Below, piece by piece: positions 20,196-29,839 of a stretch of DNA of 64,000 nt. Within the stretch, counting starts at the first letter, position 1, and every line of letters begins with the position of its first letter. This DNA comes from Pseudomonas lijiangensis (GTDB lineage Bacteria; Pseudomonadota; Gammaproteobacteria; Pseudomonadales; Pseudomonadaceae): positions 1,922,001 to 1,986,000 of the forward strand of contig NZ_CP076668.1 of assembly GCF_018968705.1 (NCBI RefSeq), written 5' to 3'. A program made the translations under genes and the position numbers. The notes under the pieces are model-generated. The model was not told the DNA's origin. It saw only the letters and a list, made by a program, of their open reading frames with translations, and made no database searches.

Positions 20196-23137
20196 CAGAC
20201 GGCTCCTTGTGTAGTCGCGGATTCGGCCGCAGGGCGGACAATCGGTTTCGGCAACTGGGTTGGTCGATGGCTGCGAACCGACTGGTGGGCCAGTGCGGTG
20301 AGGATCAACAGGGTCGAGCCGACGACCACGGCATAGACGCCCACATCGAAGAACAGGGCGCTGGCAAAATGGACTTCACCGAGTATCGGCAGGTCCAGAT
20401 GCGCGGTATGGGTGGTCATGAACGGATACCCCAGAGCCATGGAAACCAGGCCGGTGATGACAGCGCACAGCAGACCGGTGCCCATCCAGCGCAGAGGTCG
20501 CAGGCTCATCTGCGCCTCGACCCACTGAGTTCCGGCAACCATGTATTGCAGGATGAACGCCACGGACATCACCAGGCCGGCGACGAACCCGCCGCCCGGC
20601 TGGTTATGGCCGCGCATGAACAGGTACATCGAAACCATGAATGCGATGGGCAGCAGCAGACGCACGAGCGCAGCCGGCACCATCATGAAACCCAGTGCCG
20701 TATCGCTTGCACTGCGCGGGTTGATCAGGTCAGTGACCACATCACGGGCCAGCAGGCGTTGCTGGGCGGGCAGGGCGATGCTTTCCCTGGGGGGGCGGAA
20801 ACGGCGCAGCAAGGCGAATACTGTCAGGGCCACGGCGGCCAGTACCGTGATTTCACCGAAGGTATCGAAGCCCCGGAAATCCACCAGCATCACGTTGACC
20901 ACGTTGGTACCGCCACCTTCGGGCAATGCCCGGCTCAGGTAGAACGAAGAAATGGCGTTGGGGGTCTGGCGGGTCAGCATGGCATAGGACAGCAGGGCCA
21001 TGCCGATGCCGACCAGTGCAGACAGTGTCAGGTCACGAATGCGTCGGGTGCGGGCGTTGAGGCGGTTGCTGACCGATGGCGCGACATCTTCGTTACGTCG
21101 TGGCATCCAGCGCAGGCCCAGCAGAATCAGCACGGTGGTCACCACTTCGACCACCAGTTGGGTCAGCGCCAGATCCGGTGCCGAGAACCAGACAAAGGTG
21201 ATACAGGTCATCAGGCCGCAGACGCTGACCATGATCAGTGCAGCCAGACGGTGATACTTGCCTTGCCATGCGGCTCCGAGGGCGCAGGCAATCGCGATCA
21301 GCCACAGGGTTACAAATACCCCGGAGCCCGGAATCTTCGGTCGGTCACCCCAGGTCAGGCCGCTGAAGTACATCGGGATAAAGCCCAGCAGCGTCGCCGT
21401 CAGGACCAGCATGAACAATTGCGGCTGCAGGCGACGGGTGCTGACCAGACGTTCGAAGCGTCGGGCCCAGTGCATCATGATCACCTGGCAACGCTCGAAA
21501 AACAGCTTGCCGTTGAGTCGCGATACCAGTGGCGGGCCGACAAAGCGTTCCTGGCGGAACGACTTGCGCAGCAGCAGATACAACACGATGCCGCCAGCCA
21601 TGGCGATCAGGCTCATGATCATCGGCGCGTTCCAGCCATGCCAGATTGCCAGGCTGTACTCGGGCAGCGTGTCGCCCACCACCGGTTGTGCAGCCGCGGC
21701 CAGCAGTGGTGCGACCGATTGAGCCGGGAAAATACCGACCACCAGACAGGCCATCACCAGCAACTCTACCGGGGCACGCATCCAGCGTGGCGGCTCGTGT
21801 GGGAGCAGGGGAAGGTCTTTTGCTGCCGGGCCGAAAAACACATCCACGGTAAAGCGCAGGGAGTAGGCGACGCTGAAGGCCCCGGCAATGGTCGCGATGA
21901 TGGGCAGCGCCATTTCCACCCAGGCGGTGGCGGAAATGAACACGGTTTCGGCGAAGAACATTTCCTTGGACAGGAAGCCGTTGAGCAGCGGCACCCCGGC
22001 CATCGAAGCGCTGGCAACCATGGCCAGGGTCGCGGTGTAGGGGATCAGTTTTATCAGGCCGCTGAGACGCCGGATATCCCGGGTCCCGCTTTCGTGGTCG
22101 ATGATCCCTGCCGCCATGAACAACGAGGCTTTGAAAGTCGCGTGGTTGAGAATGTGGAACACAGCCGCAACGGCTGCCAGCGGGCTGTTGAGGCCCAGCA
22201 GCAGAGTGATCAGGCCCAGATGGCTGATGGTCGAGTAAGCCAGCAGGCCTTTGAGGTCATTCTGGAAAATGGCTGAGTAGGCGCCTAGCACCAGCGTGCA
22301 GGCTCCGGCCCCGCTGACGATCCAGAACCACTGTTCAGTGCCGGACAGCGAAGGCCACAGGCGTGCAAGCAGAAACACTCCGGCCTTGACCATGGTCGCC
22401 GAGTGCAGATAAGCCGAGACCGGCGTCGGCGCGGCCATGGCATGAGGTAGCCAGAAGTGGAACGGAAACTGTGCGCTCTTGCTCAAGGCGCCGATCAGGA
22501 TCAGGGTCAATAACACCGGGTACAGCGCATGGGCGCGGATCGCGTCGCCCGAGGCCAGCACGCGGTCCAGGTCATAACTGCCTACCACATGCCCGAGCAT
22601 CAGGACGCCCACCAGCAACGCCAGCCCACCGGCACCCGTGACCATCAGCGCCATATAGGCACCGCGTCGGGCGTCATTGCGGTGGTGCCAGTAGCCGATC
22701 AGCAGGAAGGAAAAGACGCTGGTCAGTTCCCAGAAAAACACGATCTGGATCAGGTTGCCGGAGATCACCAGCCCCAGCATGGCGCCCATGAACGCCAGAA
22801 AGAAGGCAAAGAAACGCGGAACAGGATCGTCCGGTGACATGTAATAACGGGCATACAAGGACACCAGCGTGCCGATGCCCAGCACCATCATCGAAAACAT
22901 CCAGGCAAATCCGTCCATGCGCAGGACGAAATTCAGTCCCAGGCTGGGCAGCCAGAAATATTCTTCACGAATCACACCGCCGTCGGCGATCTGCGGAAAC
23001 CACAACGCCACCTGCACGGCACCGATCAGAGCGATCATGCCCGCGAGCAGGGATTCGGCGTTACGCGCGTTGTGCGGCAAAAGTGCCGCCAGACAGCTGC
23101 CGATGAAAGGCAGAAGCAGTAGAACTATCAGAGACAT
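20195..23137 (-). CDS. phaAB: Mrp/Pha antiporter fused subunit A/B
   Basis: A 980-residue fusion of MrpA and MrpB, as in Pseudomonas and rhizobial group-2 operons. The N-terminal NuoL/ND5-like part includes HFWLPHAMAAPTPVSAYLHS and LVKAG-type KAGVFLLARL near 245. The C-terminal part carries the MrpB-like domain with MFMRGHNQPGGGFVAGLV near 880. It is the first gene of the operon. No clear Shine-Dalgarno is seen; the promoter should lie in 23138-23271. The complex would use the proton gradient to expel Na+ or K+. Confidence 0.95.
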   Translation of the reverse strand: MSLIVLLLLPFIGSCLAALLPHNARNAESLLAGMIALIGAVQVALWFPQIADGGVIREEYFWLPSLGLNFVLRMDGFAWMFSMMVLGIGTLVSLYARYYMSPDDPVPRFFAFFLAFMGAMLGLVISGNLIQIVFFWELTSVFSFLLIGYWHHRNDARRGAYMALMVTGAGGLALLVGVLMLGHVVGSYDLDRVLASGDAIRAHALYPVLLTLILIGALSKSAQFPFHFWLPHAMAAPTPVSAYLHSATMVKAGVFLLARLWPSLSGTEQWFWIVSGAGACTLVLGAYSAIFQNDLKGLLAYSTISHLGLITLLLGLNSPLAAVAAVFHILNHATFKASLFMAAGIIDHESGTRDIRRLSGLIKLIPYTATLAMVASASMAGVPLLNGFLSKEMFFAETVFISATAWVEMALPIIATIAGAFSVAYSLRFTVDVFFGPAAKDLPLLPHEPPRWMRAPVELLVMACLVVGIFPAQSVAPLLAAAAQPVVGDTLPEYSLAIWHGWNAPMIMSLIAMAGGIVLYLLLRKSFRQERFVGPPLVSRLNGKLFFERCQVIMMHWARRFERLVSTRRLQPQLFMLVLTATLLGFIPMYFSGLTWGDRPKIPGSGVFVTLWLIAIACALGAAWQGKYHRLAALIMVSVCGLMTCITFVWFSAPDLALTQLVVEVVTTVLILLGLRWMPRRNEDVAPSVSNRLNARTRRIRDLTLSALVGIGMALLSYAMLTRQTPNAISSFYLSRALPEGGGTNVVNVMLVDFRGFDTFGEITVLAAVALTVFALLRRFRPPRESIALPAQQRLLARDVVTDLINPRSASDTALGFMMVPAALVRLLLPIAFMVSMYLFMRGHNQPGGGFVAGLVMSVAFILQYMVAGTQWVEAQMSLRPLRWMGTGLLCAVITGLVSMALGYPFMTTHTAHLDLPILGEVHFASALFFDVGVYAVVVGSTLLILTALAHQSVRSHRPTQLPKPIVRPAAESATTQGAV

Positions 23138-23271
23138 AGGCTTCTAATCTGCAGGGAAATGTCAAGCATCATACGTGCCAGACGTCGCATCTCCAAACGC
23201 GAGTCTGCAGGAATTTCCTACAAGAAGTGTCTGTTTTAAACCTGAGAGCCTTACGGGATGCGGAGCTGGAG

Positions 23272-24198
23272 TTATTGATCCAGCCGCTGTATGCCCTCTT
23301 CCTGTTCCTCTTTCAGCGCTTGAGCCTTGGCCCGCACTTTCATTTCACTGACGATCACGCCCGCGACAATCAGCGCCGCGCCCAGCAGTGCGATACCCGG
23401 TAAACGCTCACCTGCCAGCCGTCCGGCAATGCCGGCCCAGACCGGTTCGCCTGCATAGATAACGGTGGCGCGGGTCGGGGAGACGCTTTTCTGTGCCCAG
23501 TTCATGGCGACCTGGATGATTGCGCTCATGGCGCCCAGGCCCACGGCACTGATGACCAGAAGCCAGGAGAAGCCCGGCAGGCTCTCGCCGGTGGGGACGA
23601 TCATCAGGAACGCCAGTATCGAGGCGGTTGCCAGTTGCACGACGGTGACTCGTCGCACATCGACCTTGCCCGCATAGGCGCCGATCATGATGATTTCGGC
23701 AGCGATCGCCACGGCGCTGATAATGGTGGCAACTTCTCCAGGGCTGAATTGCAGCGAGGCGCCTTCCGGTCCTGACAGCAGCATCAGGCCGCTGAAGGCC
23801 AGGGCAATTCCCAGGCTGGGCATCAGGCCGGGACGACGTCCCAGCACCAGCCATTGCAACAACGGCACACAAGGGACATACAATGCGGTGATGAACGCCG
23901 ACTGGCTGCTGGGGATGGTTTGCAGGCCGATGGTCTGCAATCCGTAGCCGAGCATGATCGAAATGCCTATGAATATGCCGGCCCTGAGTTCAAGCAAGGT
24001 CAGGTCGCGCATTATTTTCATCGAAAACAGCGCTACGATGCAGGCCGCCGCTGCGAAACGCAGACCCACGAAAAACATCGGGCCGCTGACGGTGAGCGCG
24101 TGCTGGACCAGCAGGAATGTGCCGCCCCACAGGACAGTGATCAGGATCAATACCGCTTCAGCCTTGCTGACGCGCGGTACCCGGCGAATGGAGGTCAT
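23272..24198 (-). CDS. EamA/DMT-family inner-membrane transporter
   Basis: A 308-residue protein with ten predicted membrane segments in two EamA repeats. LWGGTFLLVQHAL at residue 24 and the second-repeat GEPVWAGIAGRLAGERLPG near 262 are typical of drug/metabolite exporters of the RhaT type. The frame extends to 24261, but ATG 24198 fits the family length; the ribosome site is weak. It is divergent from an XRE-cupin regulator across 95 bp, which suggests that regulator controls it. The substrate is unknown. Confidence 0.88.
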   Translation of the reverse strand: MTSIRRVPRVSKAEAVLILITVLWGGTFLLVQHALTVSGPMFFVGLRFAAAACIVALFSMKIMRDLTLLELRAGIFIGISIMLGYGLQTIGLQTIPSSQSAFITALYVPCVPLLQWLVLGRRPGLMPSLGIALAFSGLMLLSGPEGASLQFSPGEVATIISAVAIAAEIIMIGAYAGKVDVRRVTVVQLATASILAFLMIVPTGESLPGFSWLLVISAVGLGAMSAIIQVAMNWAQKSVSPTRATVIYAGEPVWAGIAGRLAGERLPGIALLGAALIVAGVIVSEMKVRAKAQALKEEQEEGIQRLDQ

Positions 24199-24293
24199 GA
24201 CGGTTTTCCGGGCTTTAAAGCCTTGCATGCAATGGGACACGCAACACACAATGCGTCGCAAAATGTGGGCAGTATAATGCGCAAAGGGTTCAG
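24199..24293. promoter_or_regulatory. divergent promoter region EamA / XRE-cupin regulator
   Basis: This 95-bp region must contain both promoters. A perfect TATAAT lies at 24273-24278 on the plus strand, 16 bp before the regulator's GTG, with no good -35 box. A transcript from it would have a very short leader. Confidence 0.4.
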
Positions 24294-24875
24294 GTGAGCA
24301 ATATCGTGCACAAAGAAAATTCCCAGCGTGCCCCTGTGCTGCAGCATGTCAGCCACAACGTCCGCCGCCTGCGCAATGGCGCGGGGCTGAGCCAGAGCGC
24401 TCTGGCGGAAAAGTCCGGCGTCAGCCGCCGCATGCTGGTGGCTATTGAGGCGGGCGAGAAGAATGTCAGCCTGGCGACCCTGGACCGGGTGGCCGAGGCA
24501 CTGGAAGTGGCTTTCAGTGACTTGATCCAGGCCCCCGAGCTGGCGGATCACAGCCGTATCAACGAACTGGCCTGGGAAGGTACACAGCCGGGCAGCAAGG
24601 CCGTGCTGCTGGCCAAGGCCCTTGCCCGACGCGAGGTCGAGTTGTGGGAGTTCACCCTCGAGCCCGGGGATGTCTATGCATCCGAGGCCGATCCTGAAGG
24701 CTGGAGCGAGCAGGTCTATGTCGTCGAAGGGCATCTGACCATAAGCCTGGTCGAGCGTGACAGGCAGCATCGGATCGGTCCCGGCGAATTCTTCATGTTC
24801 CCCAGCAACCAGCCACACACGTATCGCAATGAAGGTGAGATTACCCTGCGTTTTGTACGCAATGTGGTGCTGTAA
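24294..24875 (+). CDS. XRE-family regulator with C-terminal cupin domain
   Basis: A 193-residue protein with an N-terminal HTH_3 domain (NVRRLRNGAGLSQSALAEKSGVSR, residues about 22-46, quoted in part: LSQSALAEKSGVSR) and a C-terminal cupin (WSEQVYVVEGHLTI, GPGEFFMFPSNQPHTY). This architecture senses small ligands and often represses a neighbouring transporter. The start is GTG at 24294 with AAAGGG just upstream. It is divergent from the EamA exporter and 38 bp upstream of an FAD-binding protein gene. Confidence 0.88.
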   Translation: MSNIVHKENSQRAPVLQHVSHNVRRLRNGAGLSQSALAEKSGVSRRMLVAIEAGEKNVSLATLDRVAEALEVAFSDLIQAPELADHSRINELAWEGTQPGSKAVLLAKALARREVELWEFTLEPGDVYASEADPEGWSEQVYVVEGHLTISLVERDRQHRIGPGEFFMFPSNQPHTYRNEGEITLRFVRNVVL

Positions 24876-24913
24876 ACACAGACTTCCCTGCAACCAGCCC
24901 GAGGCGATGTTCG

Positions 24914-26341
24914 ATGCGTGATGACAAGACCCTGCCTGCCGTAGCCGATGTCCTGATCATCGGCGGTGGCCTGAGTGGCACCATGCTCGCAGTCCAGTTG
25001 CTGCGCCAGCCCGGCATGCGACGCATCCTGATCGTCGAGCCCCGGGCCGAGCTGGGCAGGGGAGAAGCCTACAGCGCCACTGAGCCGGGACATACCCTCA
25101 ATGGCAATGCTGCCCGGATGAGTGCTGATCCCGATCACCCTGATGACCTGACCCAGTGGTTGACCCAGTATCTGGCCGATGGCGGCTGGCCTGAGTCCAG
25201 GGAGCAATCGGTGCCGGTGTCGGTGCTGTTTCCGCCACGTGGCGTCTTCGGCCTGTATGTGCAGCAACGTCTGCGGGAGGCTCAGGCGGTCGGGCAGGTT
25301 CACGGCTCCAGTGTCGAGCATGTTCACGGGGAAGCGGTGGATCTGCTGACCAACGAGTCGGGTGTCGCTGTCACCCTGGCCGACGGGACCGGGTTGCAGG
25401 GCCGTTTCGCGGTGCTGGCCACGGGAATGTACGCGGCTTCACGTACGCCGCAGCATCATTCCAATGGCCTCAATGCGGCAGCGCTCGATCCCTGGAACGT
25501 CGAGGTCATGCGTCGGCTGGATCCGCAGTCCACCGTGCTGATCATCGGTTCCGGGCTGACCATGGTCGATGCTGTGGTGTCCTTGCAGCAGTCCGGGCAT
25601 CGTGGCCCCATCCGGGTGTTTTCCCGTCATGGCCTGCTGCCTCATGTCCGCCGTCAGCCGCCGGAGTGGGCGGACTTCCTCGGCCAGGACCACAGCATCC
25701 GCAGCACCCGGCAATTGGTACGCAAGGTGCGCGAACAGTGTGAACTGGCCATCGAGAGCGGTATCGACTGGCAAGCCCCTCTGGATACGGTGCGGGCCAA
25801 TATCGGTCGCTTGTGGAACCAGGCTTCGGATCGTCAGCGTCGTCAGTTCGTCAGGCACGTCCGGCCCTGGTGGGAAAGCCATCACCATCGTTCGCCACCG
25901 CCCAGTGCTGCGCTGCTTGCGGAGCTGGTGCAACAGGGGCGGCTGACGATTCAGGCGGCCTCCTTGCAAGGTGTGAAGTCCGAGCCTCAGGGACGGGTAC
26001 ACATTCAGATCCGGCATCGTGGTCAGAGCCAGTCGTCACTGGTTCCCGGAGATGCCCTGATCAACTCCACGGGTATCGAATACGACTGGCGCAGGGTCGA
26101 TCGCCCGTTGCCACGCCAACTGTTGGCACGCGGCCTGATTCAGCCAGGGCCTCTGGCGTTGGGGATTGCCGCCGATCTCGATGGAGCGGTTCTCGATGCC
26201 AAAGGGCGTCGTTCACAGTGTCTGTTTGCCATGGGCCCGCCGCTGCGGGGCATGTGGTGGGAAAGTACTGCGGTGACCGATGTGGCGATCCAGTCCAAGG
26301 CACTGGCCCTGCGCCTGACCGCCTTGCTCTCAGACCGATAG
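24914..26341 (+). CDS. FAD/NAD(P)-binding protein (NAD_binding_9 type)
   Basis: A 475-residue flavoprotein. The N-terminal dinucleotide-binding motif is [19 protein letters not shown] at residue 12, and a second one is [17 protein letters not shown] near 205. [16 protein letters not shown] and FGLYVQQRL are typical of the FAD-NAD(P) family related to HpnW-like and lysine hydroxylase-like proteins. The reaction is unknown. GAGG precedes the ATG by about ten bases. It may be co-transcribed with the XRE gene. Its stop overlaps the convergent sfnR stop by 12 bp. Confidence 0.85.
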   Translation: MRDDKTLPAVADVLIIGGGLSGTMLAVQLLRQPGMRRILIVEPRAELGRGEAYSATEPGHTLNGNAARMSADPDHPDDLTQWLTQYLADGGWPESREQSVPVSVLFPPRGVFGLYVQQRLREAQAVGQVHGSSVEHVHGEAVDLLTNESGVAVTLADGTGLQGRFAVLATGMYAASRTPQHHSNGLNAAALDPWNVEVMRRLDPQSTVLIIGSGLTMVDAVVSLQQSGHRGPIRVFSRHGLLPHVRRQPPEWADFLGQDHSIRSTRQLVRKVREQCELAIESGIDWQAPLDTVRANIGRLWNQASDRQRRQFVRHVRPWWESHHHRSPPPSAALLAELVQQGRLTIQAASLQGVKSEPQGRVHIQIRHRGQSQSSLVPGDALINSTGIEYDWRRVDRPLPRQLLARGLIQPGPLALGIAADLDGAVLDAKGRRSQCLFAMGPPLRGMWWESTAVTDVAIQSKALALRLTALLSDR

Positions 26342-27436
26342 GTGCAGCATCTGCTCGCCTTGCAGGTTTTCACCGGGGCGGCGTTTGTTGACGGCCAGTT
26401 CGCCGATGCGAATCAGGTGCGCCCGTGTGACATTGCGGGTCAGGCCCAGCAGGTTGGCAGTGTGTACCTGATTGTGATGGCAGAAGCGATAAGCCGCCCT
26501 TAGCAGGGCATCTTCGACTTTCTCATGCAGGGCACCGGCCTGTTCTTCAAACAGCTTTTGAAAGGCGCGTTTGAGCAGTTCTTCCGCCGACTCATCGCCC
26601 CTTGGCGATTCTTCCTGGCGCTCTATCCTCAGGTTCGAGAGGCGCAGGTCTTCATGCTGGATAACCCCGTTACGGCAGACCAGCAAGGTGTGGTGGATAA
26701 CGTTTTCCAGTTCGCGAATATTGCCCGGCCAGCTGTAGCTCTTGAGCTTCAGTTCGGCTTCGGCACTGATGCGTATCGGGCCGTAGTTCAGGCGCTGGCT
26801 GTAGATATCGATGAAGTGTCGGGCCAGCGGCAGAATATCGCCCGGCCGCTCGCGCAGCGGGCTCAACTCCAGATTGACCACGTCCAGCCGGTAATACAGA
26901 TCCTCGCGGAAATGTCCGGCATTGATGGCTTTTTCCAGTTGCACGTTGGTCGCGGCCAGCACCCGCACATTGATGGGAATGCTCTTGCGTGAGCCCAGGC
27001 GCACCACCTCGCGCTCCTGCAACACACGCAGCAACTTGACCTGCAGAGGCATGGACAGATCGCCGATTTCATCCAGAAACAGCGTGCCGCCATCGGCCTC
27101 TTCAAACCAGCCGGACTTGGCGCTCAAGGCACCGGTAAAGGCACCTTTCTCGTGGCCGAACAGTTCGGCCTCGATCAGGGATTCGGAGAATGCGCCGCAG
27201 TTGACCGCCACGAAAGGTTTGTCGCGGCGATGACTGAGTTCATGGATATGCCGTGCAACCAGTTCCTTGCCGGTACCGGTTTCCCCGATGATCAGCACAC
27301 TGGCATCGCTGGGCGCCACTTGCTGGACATGGGCCAGCAAGTCTCGGGATTTGGGGTCCTCGAAAACCTGGGCCGTGGCCCGGATCGAAGTCGCCAGGGC
27401 CGGCGAGGGCGGCAAGGTCAGCAGTTGCACAGCCAT
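26330..27436 (-). CDS. sfnR: sigma-54-dependent activator of sulfonate/sulfone use (SfnR type)
   Basis: A 368-residue enhancer-binding protein with no N-terminal receiver or GAF domain. Walker A GETGTGKE is at 51-58, the sigma-54-contacting GAFTGA at 98-103, and Walker [11 protein letters not shown] at 116-125. A C-terminal Fis-type helix-turn-helix lies near 325-350. The N-terminus [12 protein letters not shown] resembles SfnR. The ATG at 27436 overlaps the msuD stop (TGATG), so its translation is coupled to msuD. SfnR activates dimethylsulfone and methanesulfonate genes during sulfate limitation. The lack of a sensor domain implies control by its amount. Confidence 0.88.
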   Translation of the reverse strand: MAVQLLTLPPSPALATSIRATAQVFEDPKSRDLLAHVQQVAPSDASVLIIGETGTGKELVARHIHELSHRRDKPFVAVNCGAFSESLIEAELFGHEKGAFTGALSAKSGWFEEADGGTLFLDEIGDLSMPLQVKLLRVLQEREVVRLGSRKSIPINVRVLAATNVQLEKAINAGHFREDLYYRLDVVNLELSPLRERPGDILPLARHFIDIYSQRLNYGPIRISAEAELKLKSYSWPGNIRELENVIHHTLLVCRNGVIQHEDLRLSNLRIERQEESPRGDESAEELLKRAFQKLFEEQAGALHEKVEDALLRAAYRFCHHNQVHTANLLGLTRNVTRAHLIRIGELAVNKRRPGENLQGEQMLHLSV

Positions 27437-28575
27437 CACTTGGCCTGCGGTGGCAGATCATTGGCGATCATTTCGCCAAAGGGGCCGGTGAGGTTGGTGA
27501 TGCCGCGACCTGCGAGGCTGGCGTAAGGTTCAGGCAGCAGCGGGAACACCAGCTCGGCGAAGCGGTAGGCTTCTTCCAGGTGCGGGTAGCCGGAGAAGAT
27601 AAAGCTCTCGATGCCCAGGTCCGCATATTCCTTGATGCGTGCCGCCACTTCCTGCGGGTTGCCCACCAATGCCGTACCTGCACCACCGCGCACCAGACCG
27701 ACGCCGGCCCAAAGGTTTGGAGCGATTTCCAGGTTGTCGCGACGACCATCATGCAATGCAGCCATGCGACGCTGACCTTCGGAGTCGAAGCGGGAGAAGG
27801 ATTTCTGTGCGGCGGCGATGGTTTCGTCGCTGATGTGTTCGATCAGGCTGCTCGCGGCTTTCCAGGCTTCTTCGCTGGTTTCACGCACGATCACATGCAG
27901 ACGGATACCGAATTTGACGGTACGGCCCTTGCGCGCAGCGCGCTCGCGGACATCGGCCAGTTTTTCGGCCACGGCGGCAGGCGGCTCACCCCAGGTCAGG
28001 TAGACATCCACCTGATCGGCGGCCAGGTCATGGGCCGCGTCGGAAGAACCACCAAAGTACAGCGGCGGATAAGGTTTCTGGATCGGTGGATACAGCGCCT
28101 TGGCATTCTGCACACGCAGATGCTTGCCCTCGAAATCCACGGATTCGCCTTGCAACACGCGACGCCAGATTTTCAGGAACTCGTCGCTGACTTCGTAACG
28201 TTCGCTGTGATCGAGGAAGCTGCCATCACCACGGTTCTCATCCGGGTCGCCACCGGTGACCACGTTGATCAGCAAACGGCCACCTGATAGGCGGTCCAGG
28301 GTCGCGGCCATGCGTGCCGAAACCGTCGGTGAAATGATCCCCGGACGAATCGCCACCAGAAATTTCAGGCGCTCGGTCAGCGGCACCAGCGCCGAAGCAA
28401 TGACCCAGGAGTCTTCGCAGGAACGGCCGGTAGGAATCAACACACCGTGATAGCCCAGATCATCGGCAGCCTGCGCCACCTGCTTCAGGTAGTTGAGAGT
28501 GACCGGGCGTGCGCCTTTGGTCGTACCCAGAAAATGACCATCGCCGTGGGTGGGAAGAAACCAGAAAACGTTCAT
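27436..28575 (-). CDS. msuD: FMNH2-dependent alkane/methanesulfonate monooxygenase
   Basis: A 379-residue flavin-dependent luciferase-like monooxygenase of the SsuD/MsuD group. [41 protein letters not shown] and [19 protein letters not shown] are family features. It cleaves sulfonates to sulfite and aldehyde using reduced FMN from a partner reductase. Coupling to sfnR favours MsuD over SsuD. AAGGAA precedes the start. A sigma-54-like promoter lies about 80 bp upstream. No reductase is adjacent; an SsuE-type gene lies 17 kb away. Confidence 0.9.
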   Translation of the reverse strand: MNVFWFLPTHGDGHFLGTTKGARPVTLNYLKQVAQAADDLGYHGVLIPTGRSCEDSWVIASALVPLTERLKFLVAIRPGIISPTVSARMAATLDRLSGGRLLINVVTGGDPDENRGDGSFLDHSERYEVSDEFLKIWRRVLQGESVDFEGKHLRVQNAKALYPPIQKPYPPLYFGGSSDAAHDLAADQVDVYLTWGEPPAAVAEKLADVRERAARKGRTVKFGIRLHVIVRETSEEAWKAASSLIEHISDETIAAAQKSFSRFDSEGQRRMAALHDGRRDNLEIAPNLWAGVGLVRGGAGTALVGNPQEVAARIKEYADLGIESFIFSGYPHLEEAYRFAELVFPLLPEPYASLAGRGITNLTGPFGEMIANDLPPQAK

Positions 28576-28652
28576 GACAATTCCTTGGGAAGATCAGGCA
28601 GTGTTGATAGCTGGACAGCACCTACTGTTGCCTCGCAGACAGTTGGCTCACA

Positions 28653-28669
28653 GCGCGGGAGTGGTGCCA
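28653..28669 (-). promoter_or_regulatory. candidate sigma-54 promoter for msuD-sfnR
   Basis: On the minus strand the sequence is TGGCACCACTCCCGCG. The -24 GG and -12 GC are separated by exactly 10 bp, as sigma-54 requires, and the -24 box is the consensus TGGCAC; the -12 box is weaker (CCGC for TTGC). It is about 80 bp before the msuD ATG. Confidence 0.45.
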
Positions 28670-28821
28670 GTTATAAAGGCTGCGATTTATTCCGTAAAAG
28701 AACTGAAATCTATATTTTTATAGCTTTATTGAATATGAAGGGGCGAGCTGTTTGTGAGGCAGCAAACAGCATTCGCGAGGCGTCATTGAAGACGACAGAT
28801 TTTCTTTGGGTTCACTGGCTC

Positions 28822-28844
28822 TTCGCGAATGAATTCGCTCCCAC
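28822..28844. repeat. single REP element in the msuD-ku intergenic region
   Basis: TTCGCGAATGAATTCGCTCCCAC is the REP unit seen in pairs at 33340 and 45036. The intergenic region 28576-28933 (358 bp) otherwise holds the sigma-54-like promoter and an AT-rich stretch near 28685-28735; no gene is seen. Confidence 0.65.
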
Positions 28845-28933
28845 GGAAACTCAACCCATACGCCCGTCACTGAGTCGAAACTTTTGCCTGCGCAGCCCTG
28901 TCATTTTTTACGATGAGCAACGGGAGACAGGCA

Positions 28934-29818
28934 ATGGCAAGGGCAATATGGAAAGGAGCGATCAGTTTCGGGCTGGTGCATATTCCGGTGGCGCTGGTAT
29001 CGGCGACTTCGTCCCAGGGTGTCGATTTCGACTGGCTCGACAAGCGCAGCATGGACCCGGTTGGCTATAAGCGGATCAACAAGGTCACGGGCAAGGAGGT
29101 GAAGAGCCCCAACATCGTCAAGGGTGTGGAGTATGAGAAGGATCGCTATGTCGTACTCAGCGAAGAGGAAATTCGCTCTGCTCACCCGCGAGCGACACAG
29201 ACCATCGAGATTTTCGGTTTCGTCGATAGCCAGCAGATTCCTTTGCAGAACATCGACACACCTTATTACCTGGCCCCGGACAAACGGGGCGGCAAGGTCT
29301 ATGCCCTGCTACGCGAAACCCTGAAGGACACCCAAAAGGTGGCCTTGGCCAATGTAGTGCTTCACACCCGTGAACATCTGGCTGCCGTCATGCCTCTGGA
29401 GTCAGCATTGGTGCTGGTGATTCTGCGCTGGCCGGCTGATGTGCGAGGGCTCGACGAGCTCGAACTGACCGAAGAGGTGACGGAGGTTTCCCTGACCAAG
29501 AGCGAACGTGACATGGCCAAGCGTCTGGTCAAGGACATGAGCGCCGAGTGGCAGCCCGACGAGTACCGCGACACCTTTCAGGAAAAGATCATGCACCTGG
29601 TCGAAACCAAGGCGCGGGAAGGCAGTATTGAAAATGTGGGCACCGATAGCGGCGAAGACGAACGCCAGAGCGCCGATGTCATCGACCTGACCGATCTGCT
29701 CAGGCGCAGCCTGGCAGGCAAGAGCACCGCGAAGAGCAGCAAGCCGGCCAGCAAAGGCAAACCCCGGCCGCCAGCCAAACAGCGTCCAGCGACCAGGAAA
29801 ACCAGCAAGGCTTCCTGA
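28934..29818 (+). CDS. ku: non-homologous end-joining protein Ku
   Basis: A 294-residue bacterial Ku. It starts MARAIWKGAISFGLVHIPV, the family N-terminus, and contains QIPLQNIDTPYYLAP near 105 and the bridge-region helices of the DNA-encircling beta barrel. The C-terminal tail from about residue 250 is lysine- and proline-rich (KPASKGKPRPPAKQRP), as in DNA-tethering extensions. The ATG at 28934 with GGGAG is preferred over 28913. It binds double-strand ends and recruits LigD, encoded 21 bp downstream. Confidence 0.97.
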   Translation: MARAIWKGAISFGLVHIPVALVSATSSQGVDFDWLDKRSMDPVGYKRINKVTGKEVKSPNIVKGVEYEKDRYVVLSEEEIRSAHPRATQTIEIFGFVDSQQIPLQNIDTPYYLAPDKRGGKVYALLRETLKDTQKVALANVVLHTREHLAAVMPLESALVLVILRWPADVRGLDELELTEEVTEVSLTKSERDMAKRLVKDMSAEWQPDEYRDTFQEKIMHLVETKAREGSIENVGTDSGEDERQSADVIDLTDLLRRSLAGKSTAKSSKPASKGKPRPPAKQRPATRKTSKAS

Positions 29819-29839
29819 GCGCTCCGGAGATAACTGATC

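Noticed and set aside
20207..22276. 689-codon plus-strand frame opposite phaAB
   Set aside because: Composition is that of an antisense shadow (Gln, His, Asp-rich) and phaAB is certain on the other strand.
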